DNA of 64,000 nucleotides from Phlebotomus papatasi (lineage: Eukaryota > Arthropoda > Insecta > Diptera > Psychodidae): contig NC_077222.1 in assembly GCF_024763615.1 (NCBI RefSeq), positions 96,319,417-96,383,416 on the forward strand, in the 5' to 3' direction. Of the stretch, positions 48,201 through 58,653 are shown in pieces (the first letter of the stretch is position 1; each line of letters begins with the position of its first letter). The notes beneath the pieces were generated by a model. The model had not been told where the DNA came from and did not search any database. It was given only the letters and a program-made list of their open reading frames with translations. A program made the translations under genes and the position numbers.

Positions 48201-51200
48201 TACAGGAAAACTACTATCATAGGCACATAGAGGGTCCATCAGTACTAATATTTATCTAAAAATATTTTTAATTGGTGGACTCTGTTTTTGTGGGTGGTAA
48301 CAAATTCATAAATTCTACTTGTGTCCATCATATATTTTAAGAAGGGTCCATGAATGATAATTTTAATGTGGCAACTATATCATTAGATGTGATTATTTCA
48401 TAATTACACATATTGCAATCCGCCAATTTTATTGACAATTGACATAATCTTCAACCCTGTTGCCTGAATTTTAAGGTTGCAGAATGACATTTTCATGGAC
48501 TCAAAGTGAAAAAGCGGTTTTCACTAGCGGCCTAATGTCATAAAAACATGGCTTAGAAAAATTACATAAAAGTGATTTTAAAACTAATAACCAGTCATAT
48601 AAACGATTTAAGCAGATAGATTAGAGATCCGTCTAAATATTGATGTGCAATTTTTTGTATCCGGTGATTTTTTTGCAGTGAAAATGGGCCTCCGAATTCT
48701 CGAATCAATTATTATACAGGAAGGCCCCGGACCCAACTTGTATAAAAATCGCTACTGAATTTCCATTTTCTTCTTAAGGAAAATCTAAGGATTTCCAGGA
48801 ACTATTTGAGGTTGGATTATGAACCTAATAAGTGAGACATTTTTTTTGTCATAGTGCAAGAATCGCTTCGGTTTGTGTGTTAATCAGAAAATAATCACAA
48901 ACCTTGGACATCATTTTACAGTATCAAGCATGGTCACTTTCCCCTAAAACTTTATAATATGAAAATTAATTTTATTAATAAATTATAGTTAAAAATAAAA
49001 TTATTAACTTTAAATTGGTCAAAAATAAATACCCCAGCGTTAAATTTGTTGAGTGGAATTATACTTATTTCCAGCCTCAAAAAATTCTATTAGAATTTTA
49101 AAAATGCTTAGAATGAAAAATCAAAATGCTGATTTAAATGTTGGCATGAAAGGATATTATAGTATGCATCCTTTAAACAAATGATGCATAATTTTTTTCG
49201 GGACTTCTTTTTTGTTAAGTTTCTTTAAGGAATAGGGTAAATAAGCTAATTCAAAATCTACTCTAAATGGAAATTTTTCGCTATTGCAAATGGAAACGTC
49301 ATTGTTTTCATGATAAATACAGTACTAAACTATTATATTTATATATTTTCTATACCACAGATTCAGAATTTAGTTAATTTTGCTCCAAATAAATCAAAAA
49401 TTCATTCATATTCATAACTTTTAATTTGTTAATTTCTCAGAAAAATTGAAAGTGTACCTTTTCACCATTGAATTTTTCATCGATCGACAATGTTTTCCAA
49501 TGAAAAACACAATAAATTGAATGTTGCTTATTCATTTTGTTTAACATTTATGTCATATTTCTGGCTAATTTTATTTAAATTAAGTGCTAATCTTTATTAC
49601 TAACGGTACGTGAAGTTTTCAAATAAAATAATTACCTATTTCATGAACAAAAAGGGTTTTCTGAAGTGTCTGCAAATGCTTCAATAGGAAACCCGGGAAA
49701 TATGACTTTTGTGGAGAGATTTTCTTATTGTTTTAGATGGGAAAAACGAAAAGACCAGGAATAAAACCAAATCCTGCACTCAGGAGCAACTCAACAAGAT
49801 TTTTGAAGCCTTTCATCGCGGTTTCACTTACACTGTTTGTCTCCAATTAGAAAATTTCCCTTGTCTCCATTTGGATTAATATGTTTCCAATAACAGCATT
49901 TTACACTCGCGTATTTTTCTTGTGTTTAAGAAGTTTTCAAATTACATCTAAAGAATTTTCACTAAACAGTAACCTTCTATAGAAGAGTCAAGAAGCAAAT
50001 TTGTGTAAATCTCCTCAGAAAAATATGAACTTAATGTGTTGAGTCTTCTGTCAAAGTTAAAGCATTGGAAATGGTTTTAAATTAGGACATTTACCCTATG
50101 GGGTGGAATTATCTTATTTACATCACCGTATCAATTCATTGATATTTCTGAAATAAAGCATAATACATACCGCTAGATGAACCAAGTTACCCAAAATATA
50201 ATTTTCAAAATAGGTTGTCAAGTTAGTTTATAAAAACCGAGTTTAAACCGATTTAGAATGGATTTTCAAAAAGATATTGTTCAAAAAATAGCTCTAGAAC
50301 ACGTTCTTATGTATTTAAAACAAAAATATGAAAATATTTTTCCTAAGTCCGAAACACCTTTCAAGGGTCATCACAAGGGTCATCATCTATAAATTTTTTA
50401 CTCTTAAAGAGCTAAGAATGAATAAAATACTGACTGACAAGAAAATTACAAAAATATCTCTTTTGTATTGGCAAAAAGAATAAATTACAATTGAAATGTT
50501 TCATTTTAGGAGATTAAATCATGTCGAATTCTTCTGTATTTCGAATTTACTTTTTAGCAAATAAATTCATTTTTAAATTATTCAAAAGATTTCGCTTTAG
50601 GTCTTCGACAGTGACAGATAATCTCTATAATAATTATTATTATTGTAGCATTGTAGCTTTTAAAAATCAAAAATTTTGGAAATATTGGAGTTATTTGGAA
50701 TTTGGAGTCGAATCTTAGAATTTTGAAATGTGTTCACTGTTTTAGATGAGCATAAGAAAGGATCACGAAGAGGTACTCCAAAGGGCTTGTACACTTCATG
50801 ATGTTCCTTTTCTCTTTTGCTAATCTAAAATACTGAAGAAATCTCAAAATTCCCATTTAGGCTCGATTCCAAAATTACTCCACTATACCCTTACGTGTGC
50901 TTCCAGAACGATAAATTGTTGATTTCAATATTTTTCCAAAATTGTCGGGAAAAGTATTTTATTTATATTTACATGGTACAACATTCCGAAAAGGAAAAGG
51001 CAAAAGGAAAGGGAGAGTAAATCACGACGCTTTTCAAATAAATTCCAATATTTAATTGGAAAAAATTATAATTAATTGGTTTTCAATTTGATTTAATGCC
51101 AGAAAATTGTGCCAGAAAAGTAAAGTGTGTTTTAATCCATAAAAGATTCGAAACTTGGATACTTGCACTGAGAAAAAAAAGAGGGTGCGATTAACTTTTT

Positions 51201-54200
51201 TTCCTCATAACTTTAACACTTTTTAGGTGTAAAAATATATCAACATTTTTTAATGTTAATTTTACACCTTTTTAAGGGTAAAATTAACATAGAAAGGGTA
51301 ACCTTAACCCCTAATACATCTAAAAAGGGTAATATTTACACCGATTTCGGATCAATACTACAGGGTAAAATTAACTTTTCCGGAATGTTATTTTAACTTT
51401 TTCGGATTTCTCTCAGTGTGGATATAGTACCAGTGTTCTACTTTTCTCAAATCTTCTGGATCCGACAAATCTTCTGGATTGTTTAAACATCTGCAAAAAT
51501 AATTAGAATTCATTAACCTTCTCAATGTAAATGGCAAATAATGTTAGCTGAGTTTTGAAATTAGAAAGACACAGTAACTTCAACTAACGATCTACTTTGC
51601 TCTAAATGCACAAGAATTCTTCATACAAATGTTACATGATACGAATTAAAAATCAGGAAAGTTATACAACATATCTTCATAACCTGTCATGTCCCTTAAT
51701 TCTGCATTATGGAATGATTGAATAAGAATACTCAGCACAAAGGAATAACAAACATCATTAGGCCTAATTAAATCCAAATAGAGGACAAAATTAAAATGAC
51801 TGTTTTGCAGGCAGAGATAATACGACGCCACGGTTATCCTTCGGAGGCTCACACAGTTCAGACGGAGGATGGGTACTTGCTGACGATCCATAGGATTCCC
51901 TGTGGACGGTCTGGGTGGACAAGTTGCCTGGCACAGGGACGAGGTCGCGTCCGTGCTGTATTCGTCCAACATGGACTTTTGGGGAGTTCGGCTGACTGGG
52001 TGCTTAGTGGCCCTGAAAATGGATTAGCCTTTCTATTAGCTGATGTAGGATATGATGTGTGGATAGGGAATGCTCGTGGCAACACTTACTCCAATCGCCA
52101 CAGTACCCTGAGAAAGGATGATAGCAAATTTTGGAACTTTAGCTGGCATGAAATGGCCAAGTATGACATACCAGCAGCCATTGATTATGTTCTCGAAGTA
52201 AAGAGTATGTATACAGAGATGTTTACCCGATGAAAACTATCATGAGCAACTTTTTCCATTAATTCTGCACTCATCTGCCTTTCAGATACAGAAAATCGAA
52301 AATACTCCAATGATACAAATCTTAAGATTCACAAAGACGTCCTCTATGTTGGACATTCAATGGGAACCACCATGGCCTTTGCAATGCTCTCAATGCGTCC
52401 GGAATATAATAGCAAAGTCAAAGCTATTTTTGCTTTAGCACCGGTTGCATTCATGGCACACGTTAAAAGTCCTTTGAGACTGATTGCACCATTTTCAAAG
52501 GATCTCGAGGTTAATCAACCAATCAATTAATTTCGTGTAAAATTATAATTAACAATTTATTTGTTGTTTTTCAGTGGTTAATTAAATTCATGGGAAATGA
52601 ATTTCTGCCAAAAAACAAAATTATCACGGTAAATATAATAGAAATTTATTATTCCATCATCTATTTATTCTTAATTATTACATTTGAAAAATTCAATTAA
52701 ATTTAATTAAACACTATAATTAATTTCTAAAAGAGTATTCCATAACAAATATTTGCAAACTCATATTAATTGGGAGAGGATGAATCAGTTTCAAAAAGGT
52801 ATATGAGTAACTTAGGCAGTTGTGAAAAAGTACAAGTATTAAGGGTAAGTGTGCCAAATTTCGGCATAGTTGCATGCAAGCGTCAAAGTCTCAAGTTTGA
52901 AATGTAATATTTTAAATACATATTGATTTTTTTATTCTTTTTTCTGAAAGAGTGTTGCTGGGAACCATGTAAAGAGTTTACTGTCTTTATTTACTCTAAA
53001 ATCATTCTTAATACATTTTAAAATGAACAAAAATGTAGACATAGCTTTGGTGCCCTATTTCGGCCACCTTCATTCTCGTAGTTCCTTGCCCATCGGGAAT
53101 TCTTTCAATATCTTTTTCACGTCATCTCGTTTGTCGAAGCTACATTTTTGTTATTCTTTTGCATTGTATAATCTCTAGCAGCTGAATGTTGAAACGAAGA
53201 ATAACTTCAGTTGAACCTCAGATTAGCGTTAATCTAGAGTTAAAATTAAGCTAGGTTTAAATATTTTTTCGTATGCAGAAACGTGGAATAGTGCTTTGGC
53301 GTAAGCTGTTTTTGTCATGCGGCAACCCCATATTTTGGCATTTCTGGCATGCCAGAAAATGTCAATTCGTCAATGTTTTCGCTCGATTTAGCAAGATTCC
53401 ACGGCTTTTTCTCGTTATTTGGTAATCTCGAACCACCAGACTTGCTAAAAATCCTCTAAAATAAAATAGGAATCAATATTGTGGATGTGAAAGAATGTGC
53501 ATGTTTTTTGGGTGAAAAAAAGCGCGATTGCCGCGATTCCTACTTCAGTGACGACTCATTGAAGTTGCATATGGTGGATGTTTCTTTTTATTTCAGGCAA
53601 AATTGGCTTTTTAAGAAGCTGTAAATAGAGTGAAAGCCTTATTTCTTTTCATTAGATCCACTAAAGTGCAGATTATATCAATTTGATATCATTTAAGAGT
53701 ATTTTCAGGAAGAATTTACGGATAGATGTGGACAGGCTTATTCCATCTTTAAGCCAAAAATTATACCTCCGAAATCGGGGGTCTAATTTTTGGCTTAAAC
53801 GTTAATCCACTGTTTAAATTTATCCTATTTCTCGTTCAAACATTAGAAAACGGTGGATCATCCTCGAATTATCTTTATACTTCGATTCAACATTCAGCTG
53901 TAGAGTACGTAAAATATAAAAGTTCATGGATATTCGAGGAACAAAAAAGGTGGCCGAAATTGCAATCAGGCCGGAATTTGACACACTTACTCTACGAACT
54001 TTTTAGTGGGTTATATGATTAATGAGCATTTCGTAAGTCCCCAGTAGGAATTGACTAACATTTACGAGAAATTTTACGAAATATTCTTTTTTCATTGGTC
54101 ACCGGTGTCCCAAAAACAAAAAGAATTTTCGACTATAGAAAGTTGCTATTTTGTCTTCTAAATAGTCCAAGAAATTGGCTTTTATTTTTGAAACCCCAGT

Positions 54201-55179
54201 GTCCCATTCGTCCTTAAAGGGTTAGAAGATAGCATATATGCTAATTATAATTCAACAAAAGTGAATTCAACCAGTATAAATGAAAAACAAACATAGGAAG
54301 TAACTAGTCACAAAAAGCTTTTATTAGCTTAGAGTACATTTATTCATTGAATTTCCAAATACTAAATGTTCTCAAAGAGTATACGAAGAGTAGCAGAAAA
54401 TAGTCTGAGAAGCCCTAAGAATAATTAATTTTTTTTTATGTTTTCTCGGAAAGTTCCTGGCCAAGTATGGATGCGAAATGAACAATGTGGAGCGATATAT
54501 CTGTGAGAATAGCATATTTGTTCTATGTGGATTCGATACAGCACAGTACAATGCGGTATGTGTGAAGCATTTATTGCTCTTCCTTGAATAACATTGGTAG
54601 GATGGTTACAAAAAATAATTGTTTAATCCCACAGAATCTCACTCCAGTCATCTTTGCTCACGCACCCGCTGGAGCTTCGACAAAAACTCTGGTTCACTAT
54701 GCTCAGGAAATTCATGAGAAGGGTGATTTCAAGTATTTTGATTATGGTCGAAGCGAAAATGAAGCTCTATATGGGCAACCTACTCCACCTCTCTACAATG
54801 TAACAAATATATCAGCTCCAGTGGCATTGATTTATGCAACCAATGATTGGCTGGCCGGACCTCAAGTATGTAAAACATGCTGTATTATCTGTTATACTTA
54901 TTCAATTGATTTGCTGTGATACGGATTTTCCATCAGCCTTTCCACTTTAACTTTTTTCCTATTCCTTTATCTCGTATAAAATTATCTGTGACCGTAACTT
55001 GTTTGTCGTTTTTTTTTAAGGATGTGGAGTTGCTCTACAGAAAGTTACCCAACCCTATTGGAATGTTTAAAGTACCCTTTGAGGATTTCAATCATCTGGA
55101 CTTTATGTGGGGACTGGACGTAAAACGTTTAGTGTACATCAATCTGATGGAAATGATGGAGAAATATCGGTCAACATGA
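45215..55179 (+). CDS. Secreted acid lipase J, seven exons, long N-terminus
   Basis: Exons 45215-45520, 51811-52204, 52286-52509, 52575-52628, 54454-54555, 54635-54865 and 55021-55179 give about 489 residues, some 80 more than its neighbours. Exon 1 (102 codons) has signal peptide MKHILVWSIVIFALACVKPL and a Ser/Glu-rich linker with no cysteines. Exon 2 is taken to end at 52204 (donor GTATGT), because the next exon needs one leading base to read VGHSMGTT. Catalytic Ser about 258 (GHSMG), Asp about 431 (TNDWL), His about 462 (FNHLDF). The cap cysteines are kept (GCEMNNVERYIC). Donors are GT throughout; 52510 (GTTAAT) is weak. Intron 1 is 6.3 kb. AATAAA at 55291-55296. No GATAAGATA promoter is seen. 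The split structure suggests the older gene form; the linking of exon 1 is inferred. Confidence 0.85.
46324..46713. mobile_element. 390-bp MITE, GGGTGG termini
   Basis: TA-flanked. Left GGGTGGTGTCACCACTTCTC mirrors the right end, which reads GGGTGGAGTAACCACTTATC on the other strand. CACTTCTCGCCA occurs twice at the left and AGTGGCGATAAGTGG at the right. Confidence 0.85.
46985..47201. mobile_element. 217-bp MITE, GGGGAAA termini
   Basis: TA-flanked. GGGGAAAGAGAGCTACC on the left; GGTAGCGCGATTTCCCC on the right. CTTCGGAC occurs three times near the left end. Confidence 0.75.
47979..48944. mobile_element. 966-bp MITE, GGGGAAAGTGAC termini
   Basis: TA-flanked. GGGGAAAGTGACAATGCTTG on the left mirrors CAAGCATGGTCACTTTCCCC on the right. 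GCTTGATA repeats near the left end. Confidence 0.87.
51166..51418. mobile_element. 253-bp MITE, CACTGAGA termini
   Basis: CACTGAGAAAAAAAAG on the left; on the right the other strand reads CACTGAGAGAAATCCG. AACTTT/GTTAA and AGGTGTAA/TTACACC words recur. It lies just upstream of exon 2 of lipase J. Confidence 0.75.
52843..53992. mobile_element. 1150-bp MITE in intron 4 of lipase J
   Basis: Left GGGTAAGTGTGCCAAATTTC; the right end on the other strand reads GAGTAAGTGTGTCAAATTCC, followed by TA. TTTCGGC / GGCCGAAAT words recur near both ends. It accounts for most of the 1.8-kb intron between exons 4 and 5. Confidence 0.8.
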
Positions 55180-55633
55180 ACAAATCGAATTAAAAAAAAA
55201 TCTCTTTTACTTAATCACAAAACTCTGTGTTATTCCCTTTACAATTAAGTACCCCAGTCCATATAAAAACGAAATTGTAGAATTGTCATTAATAAAAATC
55301 CTGCGTATTTTCCAGACTTTGTACAGAAACAAAATTAGGAATTTACTTGGATTCTAATTCTGACATAGGGGAAGGCTTTAAGAATTCACACATACTTTGG
55401 GTTTGAACACTACAGGGAGTTCTGCTTTGAAAGAATTTCTCGGGACCGAAAAAAGGCTCGTGAATAACTCCAGTGACACAGTAAAATTGTAATCTGCAGG
55501 AGATATCTTTGGAATAAGTTACGGAAACATCGTGAAGTATGTAAGAAATTTTAGGTGCCAATTATTCGGGCTCTTCGGGCTACTTTCAGCACCAACGGAT
55601 CATAAGAATAAAAAGTGCATTTCAAATTTGCTA

Positions 55634-55973
55634 CAGTAGACTCTCGCAAATTCGGCTCTTTTAAGATCGGGCTACTTTTTAATTCGGGCATCGGTTACAT
55701 TTGAAAAAAGTTTGTTGTCATTTTTCAAGATTGATTATGATTATGAAATGAATCAAATATCCTCAAATTTGGCATGGTTTGTCTTAGTTTTGATGTGATT
55801 TTGCATTATTGAGGGATTTTCCTGCAATTTACGTTATATATGAGTGTGTAAACTCAATATCTATATGCACATGATTAAAAAATCGTTGCATTTCAAAAAG
55901 TTTGTCGCCCGAATTTCTGTGGAATTCGGCTGACATTTCGGTCCTATATGCCCGAATTTGAGAGAGTCTACTG
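55634..55973. mobile_element. pogo/Tigger-like MITE
   Basis: TA-flanked 340-bp element. CAGTAGACTCTCGCAAATTC on the left mirrors GAATTTGAGAGAGTCTACTG on the right, as in the 3836-4070 copy. Confidence 0.8.
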
Positions 55974-56179
55974 TAGTTGGAATAAAATTGCATTCATTTA
56001 GAAAAATTTAAAAATTATTTTTTTTATAAATTAGCTCCCAATAGTAGGCAATTTGTATCAAATTCTTTCAGTCCGCTTTTTTTCTTTAGCTGGAACTGAG
56101 TTACTGATATAAACTTTGTTACTTATATTCAGAATGTTTCGGTTTTGAAAGATCTACAATCTGTAACCCTATATCCCTT

Positions 56180-56421
56180 TTGTGAGTCAAATACCGAGTT
56201 TGTACCGGATTCAAATCCCCTTTAGGTCATCAGGAATTCTTCTGGCGTTAAAGGTATTTGGATTGTATACAGTGAGCTTCACTGCACTTGATTCCACATG
56301 GCATGGGACTGACAAGCCCATCCCTGTGTAAGAAAAAATAATGATGCGTGTCTAGAAATGCCCTTACGGAAAGGCCTGGTTCCTTCATGGACTGTTGTGC
56401 CAGCATTGTTGTTGTTGTGTA
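56180..56421 (+). mobile_element. tRNA-derived SINE
   Basis: Plus-strand copy: CCGGATTCAAATCCCC (B-box region), TCATCAGGAATTCTTC, GGCATGGGACTGAC, TTCTAGAAATGCCC-type words, and a GTTGTTGTTGTG tail. The A-box half is poorly preserved. Confidence 0.65.
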
Positions 56422-57624
56422 GTATGTATGCTAACACATTAGGATTTTTACTATTTAATTTTAAATTCAATTGAGCATTAAGATTTCTAGAATTTACTTG
56501 AAAATTCTCACAGCCAGGACACATTTTGCAAGAAATTTGCCCAATTTTGAATATAGAGCCGCGAGATTTTTAATTGTGAATGACTCCGGAAAATGCATGA
56601 TAGTACTTAAAATGTCTTATAAGTTAACTTTTCTGTCATGCAGAAGAATCCCCAAAGCCAGAAGAATGATTTGTAGGGAAAGCGCTCATGAAGCGACTCT
56701 CAAACAGCCATATTAAAAATCTGTATGAAGTCATACAAACAGGAGATTTCTTGGCACAATAATTTCTTTTGAATGGCTTTGGAGTAACTTAGCAAATTGA
56801 TCCCGATACTGAACTTTTACTCCCGTGCAAATTTATCACTAAATAATCATTAAATAATATTAATTACGAGTAAATAAATTTAATAATAACAATTTGGTTC
56901 AAAAGGTTACTTGTTTATCTGCAATAAAATTGAAATTAATGAGCAATTACATTTTAATTTGCTGAATTCAAATTAATTTGAGCAACCACATTTATGCTAC
57001 TTTAACATAGGTATTTAAACAGGTTTTTGTGGACCAAATATTAGTATATATTAATAAATAAGTGAAGATCTATCAATTTAATTGGTTTTTAATGCAAAAT
57101 AAAGCACATGAACAATTCATCTAAAAATTACGTTGAATTTACAAAGTGAAAAAATCGTAGTGTGACAGCACGGAAAGTTAAGTTAAAATTATTTAATTTT
57201 AAATACATTTTTCGAAGAAAAAAATAAAAGAACGTAAAGAAGACTTTGGTAACAAAATATAAAATTAAAATTGGAGCGAACCTCTATGTGAAGCCTTAAA
57301 AATACCCAAAAAGTACAAGATCCCAATGATACTCAAAAAAAAAGTAATGCTCGATAGAATTAGAAGTTTCTCCGCTTTGCTGTTAGGGACCACTAGCCAA
57401 ATAAGGTTTCTTTCAGGGAAATATCATACAATAATTAGAATATTCCAGTAATTATCGGAAGTCAAGGATCATCATTTTTATATGGATTTCTATGCCCAAG
57501 AAGAAATTTTTTCTTAATATGGTCCTGTAGAATTCTCTAAGTAAGGCATTATAGAACCAAATATCTTTTTGTTTGCTAATAATGCTCTTGGTTCCATCGC
57601 TGAGATTACTATAAGTGGCGCTCT

Positions 57625-58476
57625 CTTAAGGGGTTACGTGGGTCTCTCAGGTCAAAAAAATCATTTTTTATTTTATTTTAAAGTATAACATTTGAAAAAT
57701 ATTTTCTGAAAATTTAAAGTCAATCGGAGTAAAAATCTCGGAGGTAGAGCAGTTTTAGTTAATCGCGTTTTTCATACTTGAGAAGTATTATCTAGTCTTT
57801 GAACGAAGGATATGCACTTCCTTTAATAAGAAAAAATTTTACAATATAAATTTTGTTGAAAAATATGGTAAAATTGATGAATTTTACAAAAACTTGCCAA
57901 AAATCCAAATTTTGTTGTTTTTTTTTTCAAAAATCCTTCGTTCATCCACGGGACCAACTAGGGTAAAGTGGGATAAGTTGGACAGTGGTACAAGTTGGAC
58001 AATGGTACAATTTGGACAGGGCTTTTTGTCTTGATAAATTTATTACTTCATTTTTATTTGTATATTTTTAATGCTTTAATTTTATAATTTGGTTCCTTGT
58101 GTTTTAAAACAAATTTTGTACTGTATTTATCAAGAAAAAAGCCATGTCCAACTTGTACGGGCGAATTGTCCAACTTGTAAAACTAATTCCAAATTATACA
58201 CTTTACCCTAATCCTCTAACAGAGTATATTCAGTTTTCTGATTTCAGATGAACCTACTGGGAGAAATCCTGCCTACCGCAAGGTGTGTTTTTTTTAGGAA
58301 TTGTTCTAAAAATAAGCCACAAACGGCCGAATTTTCAAAATTTTTCAAAAATATTTTTTGAATTTATTGTAAGTTACTCTTTCATATCTCAAAAGTTGAA
58401 ATTTCTAAAATATTTTCGACGCAATAAATTATTATCAGAAAACAGGCCTATTTTTGACCTGAGAGACCCCTTAAGG
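57625..58476. mobile_element. Inverted-repeat element enclosing another MITE
   Basis: CTTAAGGGG..GGGTCTCTCAGGTCAAAAA on the left is mirrored by TTTTTGACCTGAGAGACCCC on the right. The MITE 57961-58208 sits inside it. Confidence 0.65.
57961..58208. mobile_element. 248-bp MITE, GGGTAAAGTGG termini
   Basis: TA-flanked sister of 18995-19225. It differs mainly by an extra GGACAGTGGTACAAGTT-like segment at the left, i.e. one more copy of the family word. Confidence 0.88.
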
Positions 58477-58653
58477 ATCTTAAGACCTTATATAGGAATT
58501 TCAACAGAAAATTCCCACTTTAAGTCTTTTAAAAGTGCACTAAAAGACTTGTCTAATACTTGGTTAAGGCAGCTGGTATATACTTGGTTCGTAAGCAAAC
58601 TTAAGGCGTAGTTCGTACTAAATGCGTTTATGTCGAAAATTTAGAATTAGATA

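Larger units (their letters stand above)
45521..51810. other. 6.3-kb first intron of lipase J
   Basis: Contains MITEs at 46324-46713, 46985-47201, 47979-48944 and 51166-51418. The rest (about 48950-51160) is AT-rich with no recognised feature. No extra exon was identified. Confidence 0.6.

Noticed and set aside
52195..52203. Alternative donor of lipase J exon 2 at GAA|GTAAAG
   Set aside because: It would join exon 3 out of frame with the GHSMG motif. The donor at 52205 restores frame.
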